Positions 9,591-19,398 of a stretch of 33,192 bases of DNA are shown piece by piece. Numbering within the stretch: position 1 is the first letter of the stretch; the number at the start of each line of letters is the position of its first letter. Under the pieces are notes generated by a model, which had not been told where the DNA came from, ran no database searches, and saw only the letters and a list, made by a program, of their open reading frames with translations. The DNA is from an uncultured Pseudohongiella sp. (GTDB taxonomy: Bacteria; Pseudomonadota; Gammaproteobacteria; Pseudomonadales; Pseudohongiellaceae). The position numbers were made by a program, and so were the translations under genes. The stretch spans positions 1-33,192 of the forward strand of contig CACAEJ010000018.1 in NCBI GenBank assembly GCA_902531515.1, in the 5' to 3' direction.

Positions 9591-12500
9591 ATGTCCTCGA
9601 CTACATTTGAAAATTTGCGTTTAACACTGAAAGCTTTGCGTCGAAGGCGCAATGCTCTATTCATGCTGAAACAATGCAGTCATTTTACGATTATTTCCTC
9701 GCTCTTCGCTCTTTTAGCCACTGGCTCGTCTCTGTGGCTTGACCTAAATAAATCGGGGACAATTTTTCTGTTTATCATTAGTGTTGTCGGTTTTTCGTTA
9801 ATAGCTTTTTATTTTGTTAGAACTTTTAGGCGACGACATACTGATGATCTCCGACTGGCTCATTATGTTGAAGACCACATTCCTGATCTGGAACAGCGTC
9901 TCCTTACTTCATTAGAATTCACTGAGGAAGATTTAATAAAAGGGAAAGCAGGAGTATCCCAGCAGTTTATTCAACAGCTCTGGGTTGATGCACAACAGCA
10001 TGTAAAAGCGCAGCAACGGGAGGTCGAAACGGTCACTCCAGCCAGGTCAAGTTGGGTGTCTTTTGCGTTCGCCTCGGTGGTTTTGGTATCAGTTGTCAGC
10101 GTATTTGTGACTTCTGATTCGCTATTTGATTCTATAAGTCGTTTGGCATGGCCGTTTTCGATTGATGAGCCGCTCATTGTCGAATTAGTCCCCCCTGAAA
10201 TCGAAATCAGCGTCGAACCTGGCGATTTCGAAATGCAACGTGGAGAGAGTTTGACTATCGTGGCGAGAGTCACGAATGCTGCTCCAGATTCCATAGTTCT
10301 TCGATTACAAGATGACAATGTTAATTGGCGAGACTTCTCTATGAGACAGGACGGCAGCGGAAGCGACAGTGCGAGTTACAGTTACTTTGTCCCGTCATTA
10401 GAGGAAGACACGACGTACTACGTGACCTTCGAAGAAAGAGGTGAGCAGAGTTCGCCTCAATACCGCATTGATTTGTTTGACCTTCCTCAAATCGAGCAAA
10501 TTGATGTAGCTTTTGATTATCCTGATTATACGGGTATCGAGGATATTTCTGAGGAGAATAGTGGTGATATATTAGTCCCCGAAGGGACTGTCATCGATCT
10601 GAAAGTTATCTTTAACAAGAATATTGCTCGGGCAACTATAGAGTTTGAAGAATCTATTCCGAACGAGGAAGAGATAGATGCGATGACTCCTTACGAAGAT
10701 ACTTCTCTGATGGTAGATGGCAATATAGGTACGACCCAGTTTACAGTGAACCAGGACGGGATTTACCGAATTAGCGCCATCGATTCGGCAGGCCTGGAAA
10801 GCCCGCCACCACTTGACTATTTCATTCGCTCCATCAAAGACTCTCCTCCAGAGTTGGCTTTAATTCGCCCTGGAAAGGATGAGGATGTGATGCCGTTAGA
10901 GGAAGTTGTTTTAGAAATAGATGCATCTGACGATTATGGCCTTTCAAAGTTTGATCTGAACTATAGTGTGGTAGGCGCTGAAGAGAGTCAGGTAAATTTC
11001 TTAAGAGAGCCGAATCTAAAAAGTGTTTCAGGAAGTGAGTTGATTTATCTTGAGGATCTGGAAGTTGAGCCGGGTGATTTCGTAAGCTATTTCCTTACTT
11101 TGGCCGACAATAATGGGATTGACGGTCCGGTGGAGATTATTTCAGATATTTATTTTCTGCAAGTCATACCAACCGATCAAGAATTCAGAGGTAACTCCGG
11201 GGGCGGTGGCGGCCAAGGTGGCGGTGGCGGCCAGGGGGGAGGCGATAGCAGTGCTTTAGTCACCATTCAGAAGGATATTATTGCAGCCACTTGGAAATTA
11301 AGAAATAGACAGAGCCAGGTGTCACAGGAAGAGTTCAGTTCTGATGCTGAGATAATTGCAGAATCTCAAAAAGAGGCAACAGAAAGGGCTCGTATGTCGA
11401 TAGATCGGTTAGCAGAGCGACTCAACTTCTCAGACGATACTTACGACTCTGCGGTGGAAAATCTATCTTTAGCGATAGATCAAATGAATTTAGCTGCGAG
11501 CGAACTTGATCTTGATCAAGTCACCAGCGCTTTAAAACCTGAGCAGCTGGCGCTGCAACATATTCTAAAAGCTGAAGCTAGCATTAATCGAACTAACATA
11601 AGTATGCAGCAAGGTGGCGGTGGCGGTGGTGGCGGCGCGCGTCAGGAAAGGGAAGATTTGCGAGAGCTATTTGAAATGGAAATGGGGCAGTTGGAAAATC
11701 GCTATGAGACGCCTAACAGTGGTGGAGGGGGCTCTCAGCAACAACAAGAGGAAGCTAACAAACTAGAGGAACTCTCTCGTCGTCAAGAAGGCTTGACTAG
11801 AGCTCAGAGAAATCTTGCCCGCCGCGAAGATCAGATGACAGAGGAGCAGCGTCGTCGGGAATTAGAGAGGTTGATGAGACAACAAGAGCAACTCAGTGAA
11901 GAAGTGGCTCAACTAGCAAGACAAATGTCTTCCCAGCGAGGCTCCCAGTCTCAGCAGCAGTCGGGTCAGCAATCTCAAGCGCAGTCTTCATCAAGCGGCG
12001 GAGCAAATGCTACTGAAGGACCGCAACAGCAATCCCAATCGCCTCTCGAGAGAGCCGCTCAGCAGATGCAAGAAGCAGCTGAAAGCGAATCTGCTTCGAT
12101 AGCCGCAGCGCGCAGTCAAAAAGCGCTCGAAAATCTTCGGGAGAGTCAGCGAGAAATGAGTCAGGAAAGCGATCGTTCTGTCAATCAGCTGGCGCAGAAT
12201 TTGGGTCAGCGCGGACAGCAGTTACTGCAACAACAAAGGCAATTGCAAGATGCTTTGGATAGTGCAACTCGACAGCAAGGCTTAGGGCAAACCAGACAAT
12301 CTGTTCGAAATTCTGATGACCTCCAAGAACTTGTCGAAATGCAGCAACAACAGCAACGTGACTTAGAAGAAATTGAAGACATGTTGCGAGCGGTAATTGC
12401 TCGAGGTAGCAGTGAGGATCAGAGATTGATGTCTCAGGCGCAGCAAGCTTCAAGGGACTTGAGGCCAATTAGGGAAGAAATGCAAACAAGCAACCGTGTT

Positions 12501-13247
12501 CTTCGAAATGGTATGGTAAATCTATCCGTTGATATAGAACAAGAACTCGAGGGTCAGATAGACGAATTTGCCCAATCATTAGCTGCTTTGAATCCCACGA
12601 ATAATGACTCACCTTCGGATCAAATTGCACAGGCAGCGCAGGATGCAGAAGATTTAAGGGGGCAGATAGAAAATTTGCAGCAGCAAGCCCTAGCCTATGG
12701 AGAGCAACAAGAGGGAGATGGCGTGCCTTCAATTCGGGAAATGCGGCAGCAGTTGCAAAATTCCCAACAGCTTGCCCAGAACCTCCAGCAACAATTGCAA
12801 CAACAGCAGCAATCGCAATCTGGTGGTCAGCAGACTGGAGGGCGACAAGCAGGTCAGCCGCAACAGGGATCGAACGCGCAAGCTAGTTCGGGAGGGCGTC
12901 AGCAACTGGGGGGTGCAAGGACGGGAGACCAAGAGCGTGCTGGAATTGGAGGTCGAGTAACGACAGACGGCAGGAATTTACCCTGGGGGAATGCTCGCTC
13001 AATTCGACAAATTTTAACTCAGCAAGGTATAGAGGATTTTCTTAATCAGCCAGAGCTATTTCGTGAGTTACTGCAGCCTATTATTGAACTTGAGGGGGCT
13101 TTGCGAGCGCAAGCGGAACTGGATGCGATTAATCAAAAGCTTTACGCAGTAACTGAAGAAGATATTCCGGATGAATATCGTGAATTGGTTCAAGAATACT
13201 ACCGTGTATTGTCAGAAAATCAGGAGTCTGAGAACCCAGCTCAGTAA
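9591..13247 (+). CDS. DUF4175-like giant membrane protein, Gly/Gln-rich
   Basis: The 1218-residue product resembles the DUF4175 family by layout and by its place beside MoxR/vWA genes. No biochemical role is established. Helices are near residues 30-50, 58-78 and 153-175 (SWVSFAFASVVLVSVV). A periplasmic region with Ig-like repeats follows (about 200-530: EIEISVEPGDFEMQRGESLT, DGIYRISAIDSAGLESPPP, ELALIRPGKDEDVMPLEE). From about 534 it changes to Gly-rich runs (534-551, 673-683, 709-715) alternating with long Gln/Glu/Arg helices that look like coiled coil (about 715-1110). The C-terminus (about 1120-1218) is ordered again, with EDFLNQPELFRELLQPIIELE. It is the first gene of the cluster. The next ATG follows two bases after its stop, so translation is probably coupled. 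The start at 9591 has no clear ribosome binding site, but the N-terminus is sensible. Confidence 0.8.
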   Translation: MSSTTFENLRLTLKALRRRRNALFMLKQCSHFTIISSLFALLATGSSLWLDLNKSGTIFLFIISVVGFSLIAFYFVRTFRRRHTDDLRLAHYVEDHIPDLEQRLLTSLEFTEEDLIKGKAGVSQQFIQQLWVDAQQHVKAQQREVETVTPARSSWVSFAFASVVLVSVVSVFVTSDSLFDSISRLAWPFSIDEPLIVELVPPEIEISVEPGDFEMQRGESLTIVARVTNAAPDSIVLRLQDDNVNWRDFSMRQDGSGSDSASYSYFVPSLEEDTTYYVTFEERGEQSSPQYRIDLFDLPQIEQIDVAFDYPDYTGIEDISEENSGDILVPEGTVIDLKVIFNKNIARATIEFEESIPNEEEIDAMTPYEDTSLMVDGNIGTTQFTVNQDGIYRISAIDSAGLESPPPLDYFIRSIKDSPPELALIRPGKDEDVMPLEEVVLEIDASDDYGLSKFDLNYSVVGAEESQVNFLREPNLKSVSGSELIYLEDLEVEPGDFVSYFLTLADNNGIDGPVEIISDIYFLQVIPTDQEFRGNSGGGGGQGGGGGQGGGDSSALVTIQKDIIAATWKLRNRQSQVSQEEFSSDAEIIAESQKEATERARMSIDRLAERLNFSDDTYDSAVENLSLAIDQMNLAASELDLDQVTSALKPEQLALQHILKAEASINRTNISMQQGGGGGGGGARQEREDLRELFEMEMGQLENRYETPNSGGGGSQQQQEEANKLEELSRRQEGLTRAQRNLARREDQMTEEQRRRELERLMRQQEQLSEEVAQLARQMSSQRGSQSQQQSGQQSQAQSSSSGGANATEGPQQQSQSPLERAAQQMQEAAESESASIAAARSQKALENLRESQREMSQESDRSVNQLAQNLGQRGQQLLQQQRQLQDALDSATRQQGLGQTRQSVRNSDDLQELVEMQQQQQRDLEEIEDMLRAVIARGSSEDQRLMSQAQQASRDLRPIREEMQTSNRVLRNGMVNLSVDIEQELEGQIDEFAQSLAALNPTNNDSPSDQIAQAAQDAEDLRGQIENLQQQALAYGEQQEGDGVPSIREMRQQLQNSQQLAQNLQQQLQQQQQSQSGGQQTGGRQAGQPQQGSNAQASSGGRQQLGGARTGDQERAGIGGRVTTDGRNLPWGNARSIRQILTQQGIEDFLNQPELFRELLQPIIELEGALRAQAELDAINQKLYAVTEEDIPDEYRELVQEYYRVLSENQESENPAQ
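11202..11237 (+). repeat. 18-bp tandem repeat coding for Gly-rich linker
   Basis: Two tandem 18-base units (11202-11219 and 11220-11237), GGCGGTGGCGGCCAAGGT and a copy differing at three bases near the end, encode GGGGQG twice within the first Gly-rich linker of the DUF4175-like protein. Copy number is likely to vary between strains by slippage, which is an inference. Confidence 0.7.
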
Positions 13248-13249
13248 CG

Positions 13250-15556
13250 ATGCAATACACAGAACCTACTATCTTTAATGCATTAGAAGAAGGCACTTTT
13301 AGCTTTGCTCTCGGCATTAGTCCGTGGCTATTTGGTGTATTGGTTTTTGTAATATTCTTGTCCGTATGGCTAACTTATCATAGAACCACAAGGTCTATTT
13401 CTCTTCCATGGAAAGTGTTTTTTATTGCTACTCGAGGAAGTGTTCTCGTCTTAATACTATTTTGCTTACTCAGACCAGTGATCACAACAATACAAACTTC
13501 TCCCCAAGAAACTTATCTAGGTATATTAATCGATGATTCTCAAAGTATGTCCATCGGTGATTTAGATGGTGGACAGACAAGGGCTTCTGGGGTTGAAGAT
13601 TTTTTATTTGAAGGAGGTTTAATAGAAGAATTATCGGAATCTTTCCAGATCAGGACTTTTCGATTTGATAAGGAGACTCAGCGTATCGCGGGGGCCGGTG
13701 ACTTGATTGAAGACGGGACAGCCTCATCAATTGATCAAGCGCTTAGCTATGCAGATGATCAGCTTAGTGGCTTGAGGTTAGGTGGTTTGGTCCTTTTTAG
13801 TGACGGTGCTGACAATAGCAACGATGCAGATCCATTGGTGACGGCCCAGGACTTGGGTGCTCGGCAAATCCCTATATTCTCGGTTGGTGTTGGTCAGGAA
13901 TCTATCCCACAGGATGTAGGAATTGTTGATGTAAGTAGTGCAAAAACTGTTCTAGAGGGGTCAGTTTTCACGGTTCAAGCAGGGATTATCCATCAGGGAT
14001 TTGAAGGGCAGGAAATAGAAATCTCTGTGAGGGATGGCGAGGAGGTTGTTGCTGCCGAAATAGTGACGTTGGGAGTAGCGGGAGCTACGCGTCGTTATGA
14101 GTTAGAAATTAGTCCTGAAAGACCTGAGTTAATTGTTTATGACCTGGAAGTGGAAGTCCAACCTGGTGAAATCATTGAGCAGAATAATAACTATAGCTTC
14201 CTTGTCGACAATCGTGAGAAAGCGGCTTTAGATATTTTATATGTTGAAGGACACCCACGTAATGAATACAAATTCATAAGGCGAGCAATTCAAGGTGATA
14301 AGTCAGTGCGTTTGGCAACGTATCTGCAAACGGGGCCAGAAAAATATTATCGTCAGGGTATTGATTCTGCTACTGAGTTAAGTAGCGGTTTCCCATCAAC
14401 TAAGGAAGAACTCTATCGATATGAGGCACTCATTTTAGGTGATATAGAGGAAAGTTTTTTTAACTCAGATCAGCTGCAGATGATAGATGACTTTGTTGCG
14501 GAACGCGGAGGCGGGTTCTTGATGAGCGGCATGGTTGATGAAGAATTTATTGGTACACCCGTTGCTGACATTCTTCCTCTGACTCTAATTGAAGAAAATT
14601 TTCTCCCCGGGCATTTACGCGGCGGTATACGGCGTGGAGATCATCCTACAGGAGAACTTTTTTATCCTAGGTTGACCGGCAATGGAGAGTTTTCGCCTAT
14701 TTTACGTTTATCTGGCGAGGATAATGAGAATGCTAATTTATGGAGGCTATTGCCAGAGCTTCAAGGCGTATTTGTGACCGGGAGAATCAAGCCAGGCGCG
14801 ACGGTTCTGATGGAGCATCCCGTGCTTCAGTACCAAAATCAATTACTACCAATCATAGCTCAACAACGCTATGGAAGTGGAAGAAGTATGTCTGTTAATA
14901 CAGCTAGTACCTGGAGGTGGCAAATGATGCTGCCCTTTGATGATCAGTCACATGAAATACTTTGGCGCCAAATACTCCGTTGGTTAACTTCCTCTTCTCC
15001 TGAAAGAATAAACATAGAATTTGACCGTGAGTTCTATAATGTGGGAGATGAGGTTAATGTGACAGTTGTCGCTCTGAATGATCAATATGAGCCGGATAAC
15101 GATGCTACATTATGGATGCAGACGACAACACCGGATGATGAAGTTACCGATATGCCTATGGAATGGGACATCGAAGAAGAAGGTGTTTATCGAGCGAACT
15201 TTACAGTTGAAGAGGAAGGAGTCTTCAACCTGCTCGTCGATGTTGCGAGCGCTGCTGCAGATGCAGAACTGGAAAGTTCCGAGAAGCGAGCTGCATTTGT
15301 CGTGACACCTTCATTACGAGAATTTAACGATGCCGGGATGGATGCCGGTTTGTTGAGACGAATTGCCGGAGAGAGCGGAGGAAGCTATTTTGATCTCTCG
15401 GAAGTGGATGGATTGACAGAGAGCGTTGAATTCACTCCTAACGCTTACTCTCGCGAGGTACAAATTGATCTTTGGGATAAACCTTGGCTACTTGCGCTTC
15501 TAATTTCGCTGCTTTGTATCGATTGGGCTTCACGCAGATTGAAGGGATTATCCTAA
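13250..15556 (+). CDS. Membrane-anchored vWA protein with amidotransferase-like domain
   Basis: The 768-residue protein has two N-terminal helices (about 27-44 and 57-77), then a von Willebrand A domain opening with YLGILIDDSQSMS. D95, S97 and S99 give the metal-dependent adhesion site (DxSxS), and GGLVLFSDGADNS is the second metal-site loop. A beta-sandwich segment follows, then a class I glutamine-amidotransferase-like fold from about residue 325 (ALDILYVEGHPRNEYKF, EALILGDIEES, FVAERGGGFLMSG). The nucleophile-elbow Cys of true amidotransferases is not seen, so a binding role is likelier than catalysis. A beta domain and a final helix (WLLALLISLLCIDW) close the protein. It shares this plan with the BatA-type protein at the end of the cluster. 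The start is two bases after the preceding stop, and the stop overlaps the next ATG (TAATG). Confidence 0.85.
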   Translation: MQYTEPTIFNALEEGTFSFALGISPWLFGVLVFVIFLSVWLTYHRTTRSISLPWKVFFIATRGSVLVLILFCLLRPVITTIQTSPQETYLGILIDDSQSMSIGDLDGGQTRASGVEDFLFEGGLIEELSESFQIRTFRFDKETQRIAGAGDLIEDGTASSIDQALSYADDQLSGLRLGGLVLFSDGADNSNDADPLVTAQDLGARQIPIFSVGVGQESIPQDVGIVDVSSAKTVLEGSVFTVQAGIIHQGFEGQEIEISVRDGEEVVAAEIVTLGVAGATRRYELEISPERPELIVYDLEVEVQPGEIIEQNNNYSFLVDNREKAALDILYVEGHPRNEYKFIRRAIQGDKSVRLATYLQTGPEKYYRQGIDSATELSSGFPSTKEELYRYEALILGDIEESFFNSDQLQMIDDFVAERGGGFLMSGMVDEEFIGTPVADILPLTLIEENFLPGHLRGGIRRGDHPTGELFYPRLTGNGEFSPILRLSGEDNENANLWRLLPELQGVFVTGRIKPGATVLMEHPVLQYQNQLLPIIAQQRYGSGRSMSVNTASTWRWQMMLPFDDQSHEILWRQILRWLTSSSPERINIEFDREFYNVGDEVNVTVVALNDQYEPDNDATLWMQTTTPDDEVTDMPMEWDIEEEGVYRANFTVEEEGVFNLLVDVASAAADAELESSEKRAAFVVTPSLREFNDAGMDAGLLRRIAGESGGSYFDLSEVDGLTESVEFTPNAYSREVQIDLWDKPWLLALLISLLCIDWASRRLKGLS

Positions 15557-16704
15557 TGAATATATTAAAGAAAAAAATAGAAGGATTTATTCCAGAAAGA
15601 TTGTGCATTGCAGTAATAAATAATTTATTGCAAATTCTGGCCTCATTTATTTTTATAACTATTGTGAATGCACAAACATCTGCCTTGGAAGAAACCGCTG
15701 ACTATTTTCTTGATAGTCCGGGCACGGGGAAATTTGCGGTGATCATGGCTGGACCCACTGTTGGTGAAGCGAATCAAACCCAATTCAGGCAGTGGGCTTT
15801 TTCGCTTCACGATATCTTGGCCAGAGACTATGGCTATACGTCAGACTCCATTACTTTGCTCTATGATAAAGGTAAAACCGATTCCCCTGGGGAAGGGCGC
15901 ATCGATGGTGCTTGCGATCGGAAAGGAATCGAGGAAGAACTTGCGACACTCTCGTCTAGGGTAAATACTGGGGACCAAATTACTATTTATTTGATCGGGC
16001 ATGGGTCAGGTGCTGAGGAAGAAGCAAAGTTTAACATAGTGGGACCAGACATTACGGGTTCCGAATTTGCGGGAATGTTAGATCAATTTAAAGATCAGGA
16101 TATTGTTATTGTAAATACCACAAGTGCCAGTTATGGATTTTCGACTTCTCTGTCAGGAGAAGGTAGGGTTGTTATATCGTCTACTAGATCACCATCAGAA
16201 AGATATGACCCGATCTTTTCCAGATACTTTATTGAAGCACTAGATAATCGCAATGGGGATAGAGATAAAAATAATCGAGTCTCCATGTTGGAGGCGTTTG
16301 AGTATGCGAAAAGTAACGTGGAAGCGTGGTATGAGGAACAAGGGAGGTTAGCTTCAGAGCATGCCGGATTAGATGATAATGGAGATGCTCTATTTTCCCT
16401 CAATCCAATCGTTGATGCTGCCGACGGCAGGCTAGCAGAGATAGCCTATATTGACTCTGCTGTAGACGAGTTTTCGGGACTTAATCCGCAAGCAAGACCA
16501 TTGAAATTTCACATGCAGGAGTTGGAGCGTGATATTTTCATTTTACGCGGACGTAAACAAGATTTCTTAGAGTCTGATTATTGGCAAGAAATGGAGTCAT
16601 TGTTGATCGAACTTGCGATTGTTACTGGGCAATTTGAAGAATTAATCCGCGATAGTAATGATCGGCTTGATACTAATTTGACTAATGGACAAACAAATGA
16701 ATAA
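15556..16704 (+). CDS. Caspase-fold (clan CD) protein, probably without catalytic Cys
   Basis: This is a 382-residue exported protein. An N-terminal signal or anchor runs to about residue 41 (LLQILASFIFITIVNAQ). A caspase/C13-like alpha/beta domain follows: KFAVIMAGPTVGEANQTQFRQWAFSLHDIL, then ITIYLIGHGSG with the family His at H149, then strand DIVIVNTTSASYGF. The catalytic Cys of caspase-like and legumain-like enzymes would follow that strand, but the residues there are N187-T188-T189-S190-A191-S192. The whole protein has no Cys after H149. It may be an inactive binding protein or use Ser/Thr. The C-terminus (about 300-382) is helical. The start ATG overlaps the previous stop by one base, with AAGG ten bases upstream. 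A longer in-frame start at 15484 lies inside the preceding gene and is rejected. Confidence 0.75.
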   Translation: MNILKKKIEGFIPERLCIAVINNLLQILASFIFITIVNAQTSALEETADYFLDSPGTGKFAVIMAGPTVGEANQTQFRQWAFSLHDILARDYGYTSDSITLLYDKGKTDSPGEGRIDGACDRKGIEEELATLSSRVNTGDQITIYLIGHGSGAEEEAKFNIVGPDITGSEFAGMLDQFKDQDIVIVNTTSASYGFSTSLSGEGRVVISSTRSPSERYDPIFSRYFIEALDNRNGDRDKNNRVSMLEAFEYAKSNVEAWYEEQGRLASEHAGLDDNGDALFSLNPIVDAADGRLAEIAYIDSAVDEFSGLNPQARPLKFHMQELERDIFILRGRKQDFLESDYWQEMESLLIELAIVTGQFEELIRDSNDRLDTNLTNGQTNE

Positions 16705-19396
16705 ACCAAGCGTTAACTTGAGAAAATTTGCATTGTTCAGTGCAGTTTCTGGGGTGGTTATAACTTCCTCAGTCTACTCACAAGAGTTGCAGATAGGAAC
16801 TGGCGAATCTCCTCTTTTCGAAGGAGAACAACTCATGCTTAATGGTTCTTACGCGGCGGCGGCTGATACTTTTCGGATGGCTGACGGACTAGATCGCAAC
16901 GAAGGGATAGTTGGAGCAAGCCGAGCTCTCTTTATGATGGGTAATTCCGTAGAGGCCGTTAGTATCGCGGAACAAGAGATTGAAGACGAGGATTATGCAA
17001 GTTTTCCATTGGTGAGTACCCAATTGGCTGAGGTTAAACGTTCTATCGGACATTCCGAAGAAGCTCTCGCAATTCTCTCTACCGTAGTTGATGGTCAACT
17101 AGAACCTCCTGTCAGAACGCTTGTTCAATATGGAAGCCTTTTAGAATTTTTAGGAAGAAAAACTGAAGCAAAGAACGTGTTGGATCGCGCGGTTCAACGC
17201 TACAACAATGGCTTGGTATTCGCTTCGGAGGATGTCGCGATGGTAGCGCTTGCTAGCTGGTTATTGGATAACTTTCATGATGCCAATAGTCTGTTCAGTG
17301 AGGCGACGCGGGCAAATCCCAATAATCTAGAAGCACAAGTACTCTGGGGTGATTTGTTTCTTGAAAAGTACAATGCTAACGATGCCCAACGTTCCTATCA
17401 AGAGGTCTTAGATATCAATAGCCGTCACGTTCCGGCACTAGTTGGAATGGCAAAAGTTGGTGGAGATGAACGTTCTTTAACTCGAGCACTTGCGATAAAC
17501 CCGAATTCTGTATTGGCTTTAGAAACTTATGGACAATTGCTGCTAATCAACAATAGAGAAGAAGAGGCTCAAGAGTATTTTGATCGAGCACTTAACCTTA
17601 ATCCGCAATCGCTTAAAAGCTTGAGTATTTTAGCCGCTCAAGCGGCCCTGAATCAGCGTCAAGAAGAATATGAGCGACTCAAAGCTAGAGCCGACTCATT
17701 CAGTCCAGATAATCCAGAGTTTTTGGGAGACATCGCAGATACCTTTGGAAACAACTATCTTTTTTCTGAGGCCGTTGAATTCGCTAGAGCCGCGATAGAT
17801 TCGGATCCAGAATACTGGCAGGGATATACCCTGTTAGGTAGTAATCTAATTCGACTTGGAGAGGAAGAGGAGGGTAAGGCTAACTTAGAGATCGGTTTTG
17901 AAAACGATCCTTTTAATGTGATGACCTCAAATATGCTTAAGGTTTTCGACACACTTGAAACCTATTCAACGCTAGAAAGTGAGCATTTTAAAGTTTATAT
18001 GAGTGGCAATGACGCAGACATATTGTGGCCTTACTTAGAGCCTCTACTGGAAGAGGGTTGGAACACGTTAACTGCTAAGTATGGTTTCGAGCCGGAAGGT
18101 CCAGTACTAATAGAGGTTTTTGAGAACACGGCCGACTTTGCAGTGCGATCTGTGGGATTGCCGGATATTGGTCCGTTAGTGGGTATTTGTTTTGGAAAAG
18201 TCATAACGCTTATTTCTCCAGATACACTAGCTGCTAATTGGCAAGAGATTGTCTGGCATGAATTTATGCATGTGATTACCCTACAAATGACTAATAATCG
18301 GATGCCGCGCTGGTTATCGGAGGGTATTTCGGTTTGGGAAGAGCGAGAGGGCAGACCTTACTGGGGGCGAAGTCAGGGATTGGATTTAGTCCGCGCAGCA
18401 AAAGAAGAGAAACTTTTGCACGTGAAAGATCTTAATTCTGGATTTTCAGGTGCTAGAAATAACGCCGATTTGGGTTTTGCCTATTTTCAATCTTACTTGG
18501 TGGTCGATTACATAACTGAAGAGTACGGTTTCGAAAAGCTTGTTGAGTTTATAGATCAATACGCTGTGGTTAAAGAAGAATCAGATCGGTTTAATGAAGT
18601 TTTTCAACTTAGCTTAGAACAATTTAATAATGGTTTTCAACGCTGGATAAATCATCGTGTTGAAGAGATAAATGTGTATGTGCACTCGGAGGATGTGCCT
18701 GATGAAGGGGAAGGGCATGGTCATGGAATTCGCGAAAACTCCAGCGCTATCTTGGCTGAGTTATACAACAATGCATCGCTAAAGCAGCATATGCGCGCGC
18801 GAATCGAGGAGAATCAAAGAGATTTTCAGGCACATCTTCAGTTGGGAATCGTTTTATTTAAAGAGGAGGATTTCGAACAAGCTAAATTTCATCTAATCAC
18901 TGCTAACGATATGCTGCCCTCGTATACTGGTTACCCTAGTCCTGCTCTCGTGCTCTCACAGATTTCTGAGAGGGAGGGAAATCCACAGGAACAATTAAAA
19001 TGGTTAGAGGTCTTGTTGAAGAATTTACAACATGATTACGAATCCGCATTACTTTTAGCTGAGGATGCACTGAAAAGCGGAAACTTTGAGCGAGCAGACT
19101 ATTATATTGACCGCGCGATTCAAGTCGATCCTTATAGAAGCGGCGTCCATGAGCTAAAGGCACAATATGCGGATGTGGTGGGTGATGCTGAATTAGCTGT
19201 TACAGAGTATGAGGTCTTGCTTAAGTTAGAGATTAATGACCCTGTAGAAGCGCGCACAGATTTAGCCGAGGCCTATTTAAATAATGGGCAATTGGATGAG
19301 GCGAAAGAAAGCGTCTTGTACGCTTTAGAAATCGCACCGAGTTATCGTAGAGCCCAAGAGGTATTGCTCCAATCGATAAGTGGAGATGGGAGTTAG
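16697..19396 (+). CDS. TPR protein with gluzincin (peptidase MA-like) metallopeptidase domain
   Basis: This is an exported protein of 899 residues. The signal peptide is MNKPSVNLRKFALFSAVSGVVITSSVYSQ (quoted in parts: MNKPSVNLRKF then ALFSAVSGVVITSSVYSQ). TPR-like helical repeats fill about 35-420 (e.g. ALAINPNSVLALETYGQLL). A metallopeptidase domain follows at about 430-600: the zinc motif H521-E522-F-M-H525 is intact, and E542 in WLSEGISVWEE is the expected third ligand. A short His/Glu-rich stretch (GEGHGHG) comes near 675. More TPR units run to the end (about 700-895). The plan fits the peptidase MA-like family; the substrate is unknown. I use the ATG at 16697, which overlaps the previous gene by 8 bases. 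An ATG at 16685 would add MDKQ. It probably acts in the periplasm on or within the cluster's complex (inferred). Confidence 0.85.
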   Translation: MNKPSVNLRKFALFSAVSGVVITSSVYSQELQIGTGESPLFEGEQLMLNGSYAAAADTFRMADGLDRNEGIVGASRALFMMGNSVEAVSIAEQEIEDEDYASFPLVSTQLAEVKRSIGHSEEALAILSTVVDGQLEPPVRTLVQYGSLLEFLGRKTEAKNVLDRAVQRYNNGLVFASEDVAMVALASWLLDNFHDANSLFSEATRANPNNLEAQVLWGDLFLEKYNANDAQRSYQEVLDINSRHVPALVGMAKVGGDERSLTRALAINPNSVLALETYGQLLLINNREEEAQEYFDRALNLNPQSLKSLSILAAQAALNQRQEEYERLKARADSFSPDNPEFLGDIADTFGNNYLFSEAVEFARAAIDSDPEYWQGYTLLGSNLIRLGEEEEGKANLEIGFENDPFNVMTSNMLKVFDTLETYSTLESEHFKVYMSGNDADILWPYLEPLLEEGWNTLTAKYGFEPEGPVLIEVFENTADFAVRSVGLPDIGPLVGICFGKVITLISPDTLAANWQEIVWHEFMHVITLQMTNNRMPRWLSEGISVWEEREGRPYWGRSQGLDLVRAAKEEKLLHVKDLNSGFSGARNNADLGFAYFQSYLVVDYITEEYGFEKLVEFIDQYAVVKEESDRFNEVFQLSLEQFNNGFQRWINHRVEEINVYVHSEDVPDEGEGHGHGIRENSSAILAELYNNASLKQHMRARIEENQRDFQAHLQLGIVLFKEEDFEQAKFHLITANDMLPSYTGYPSPALVLSQISEREGNPQEQLKWLEVLLKNLQHDYESALLLAEDALKSGNFERADYYIDRAIQVDPYRSGVHELKAQYADVVGDAELAVTEYEVLLKLEINDPVEARTDLAEAYLNNGQLDEAKESVLYALEIAPSYRRAQEVLLQSISGDGS

Positions 19397-19398
19397 TA

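Noticed and set aside
15484..15555. Upstream ATG for the caspase-fold gene
   Set aside because: It lies inside the preceding vWA gene. The TAATG overlap with AAGG upstream is the better start.
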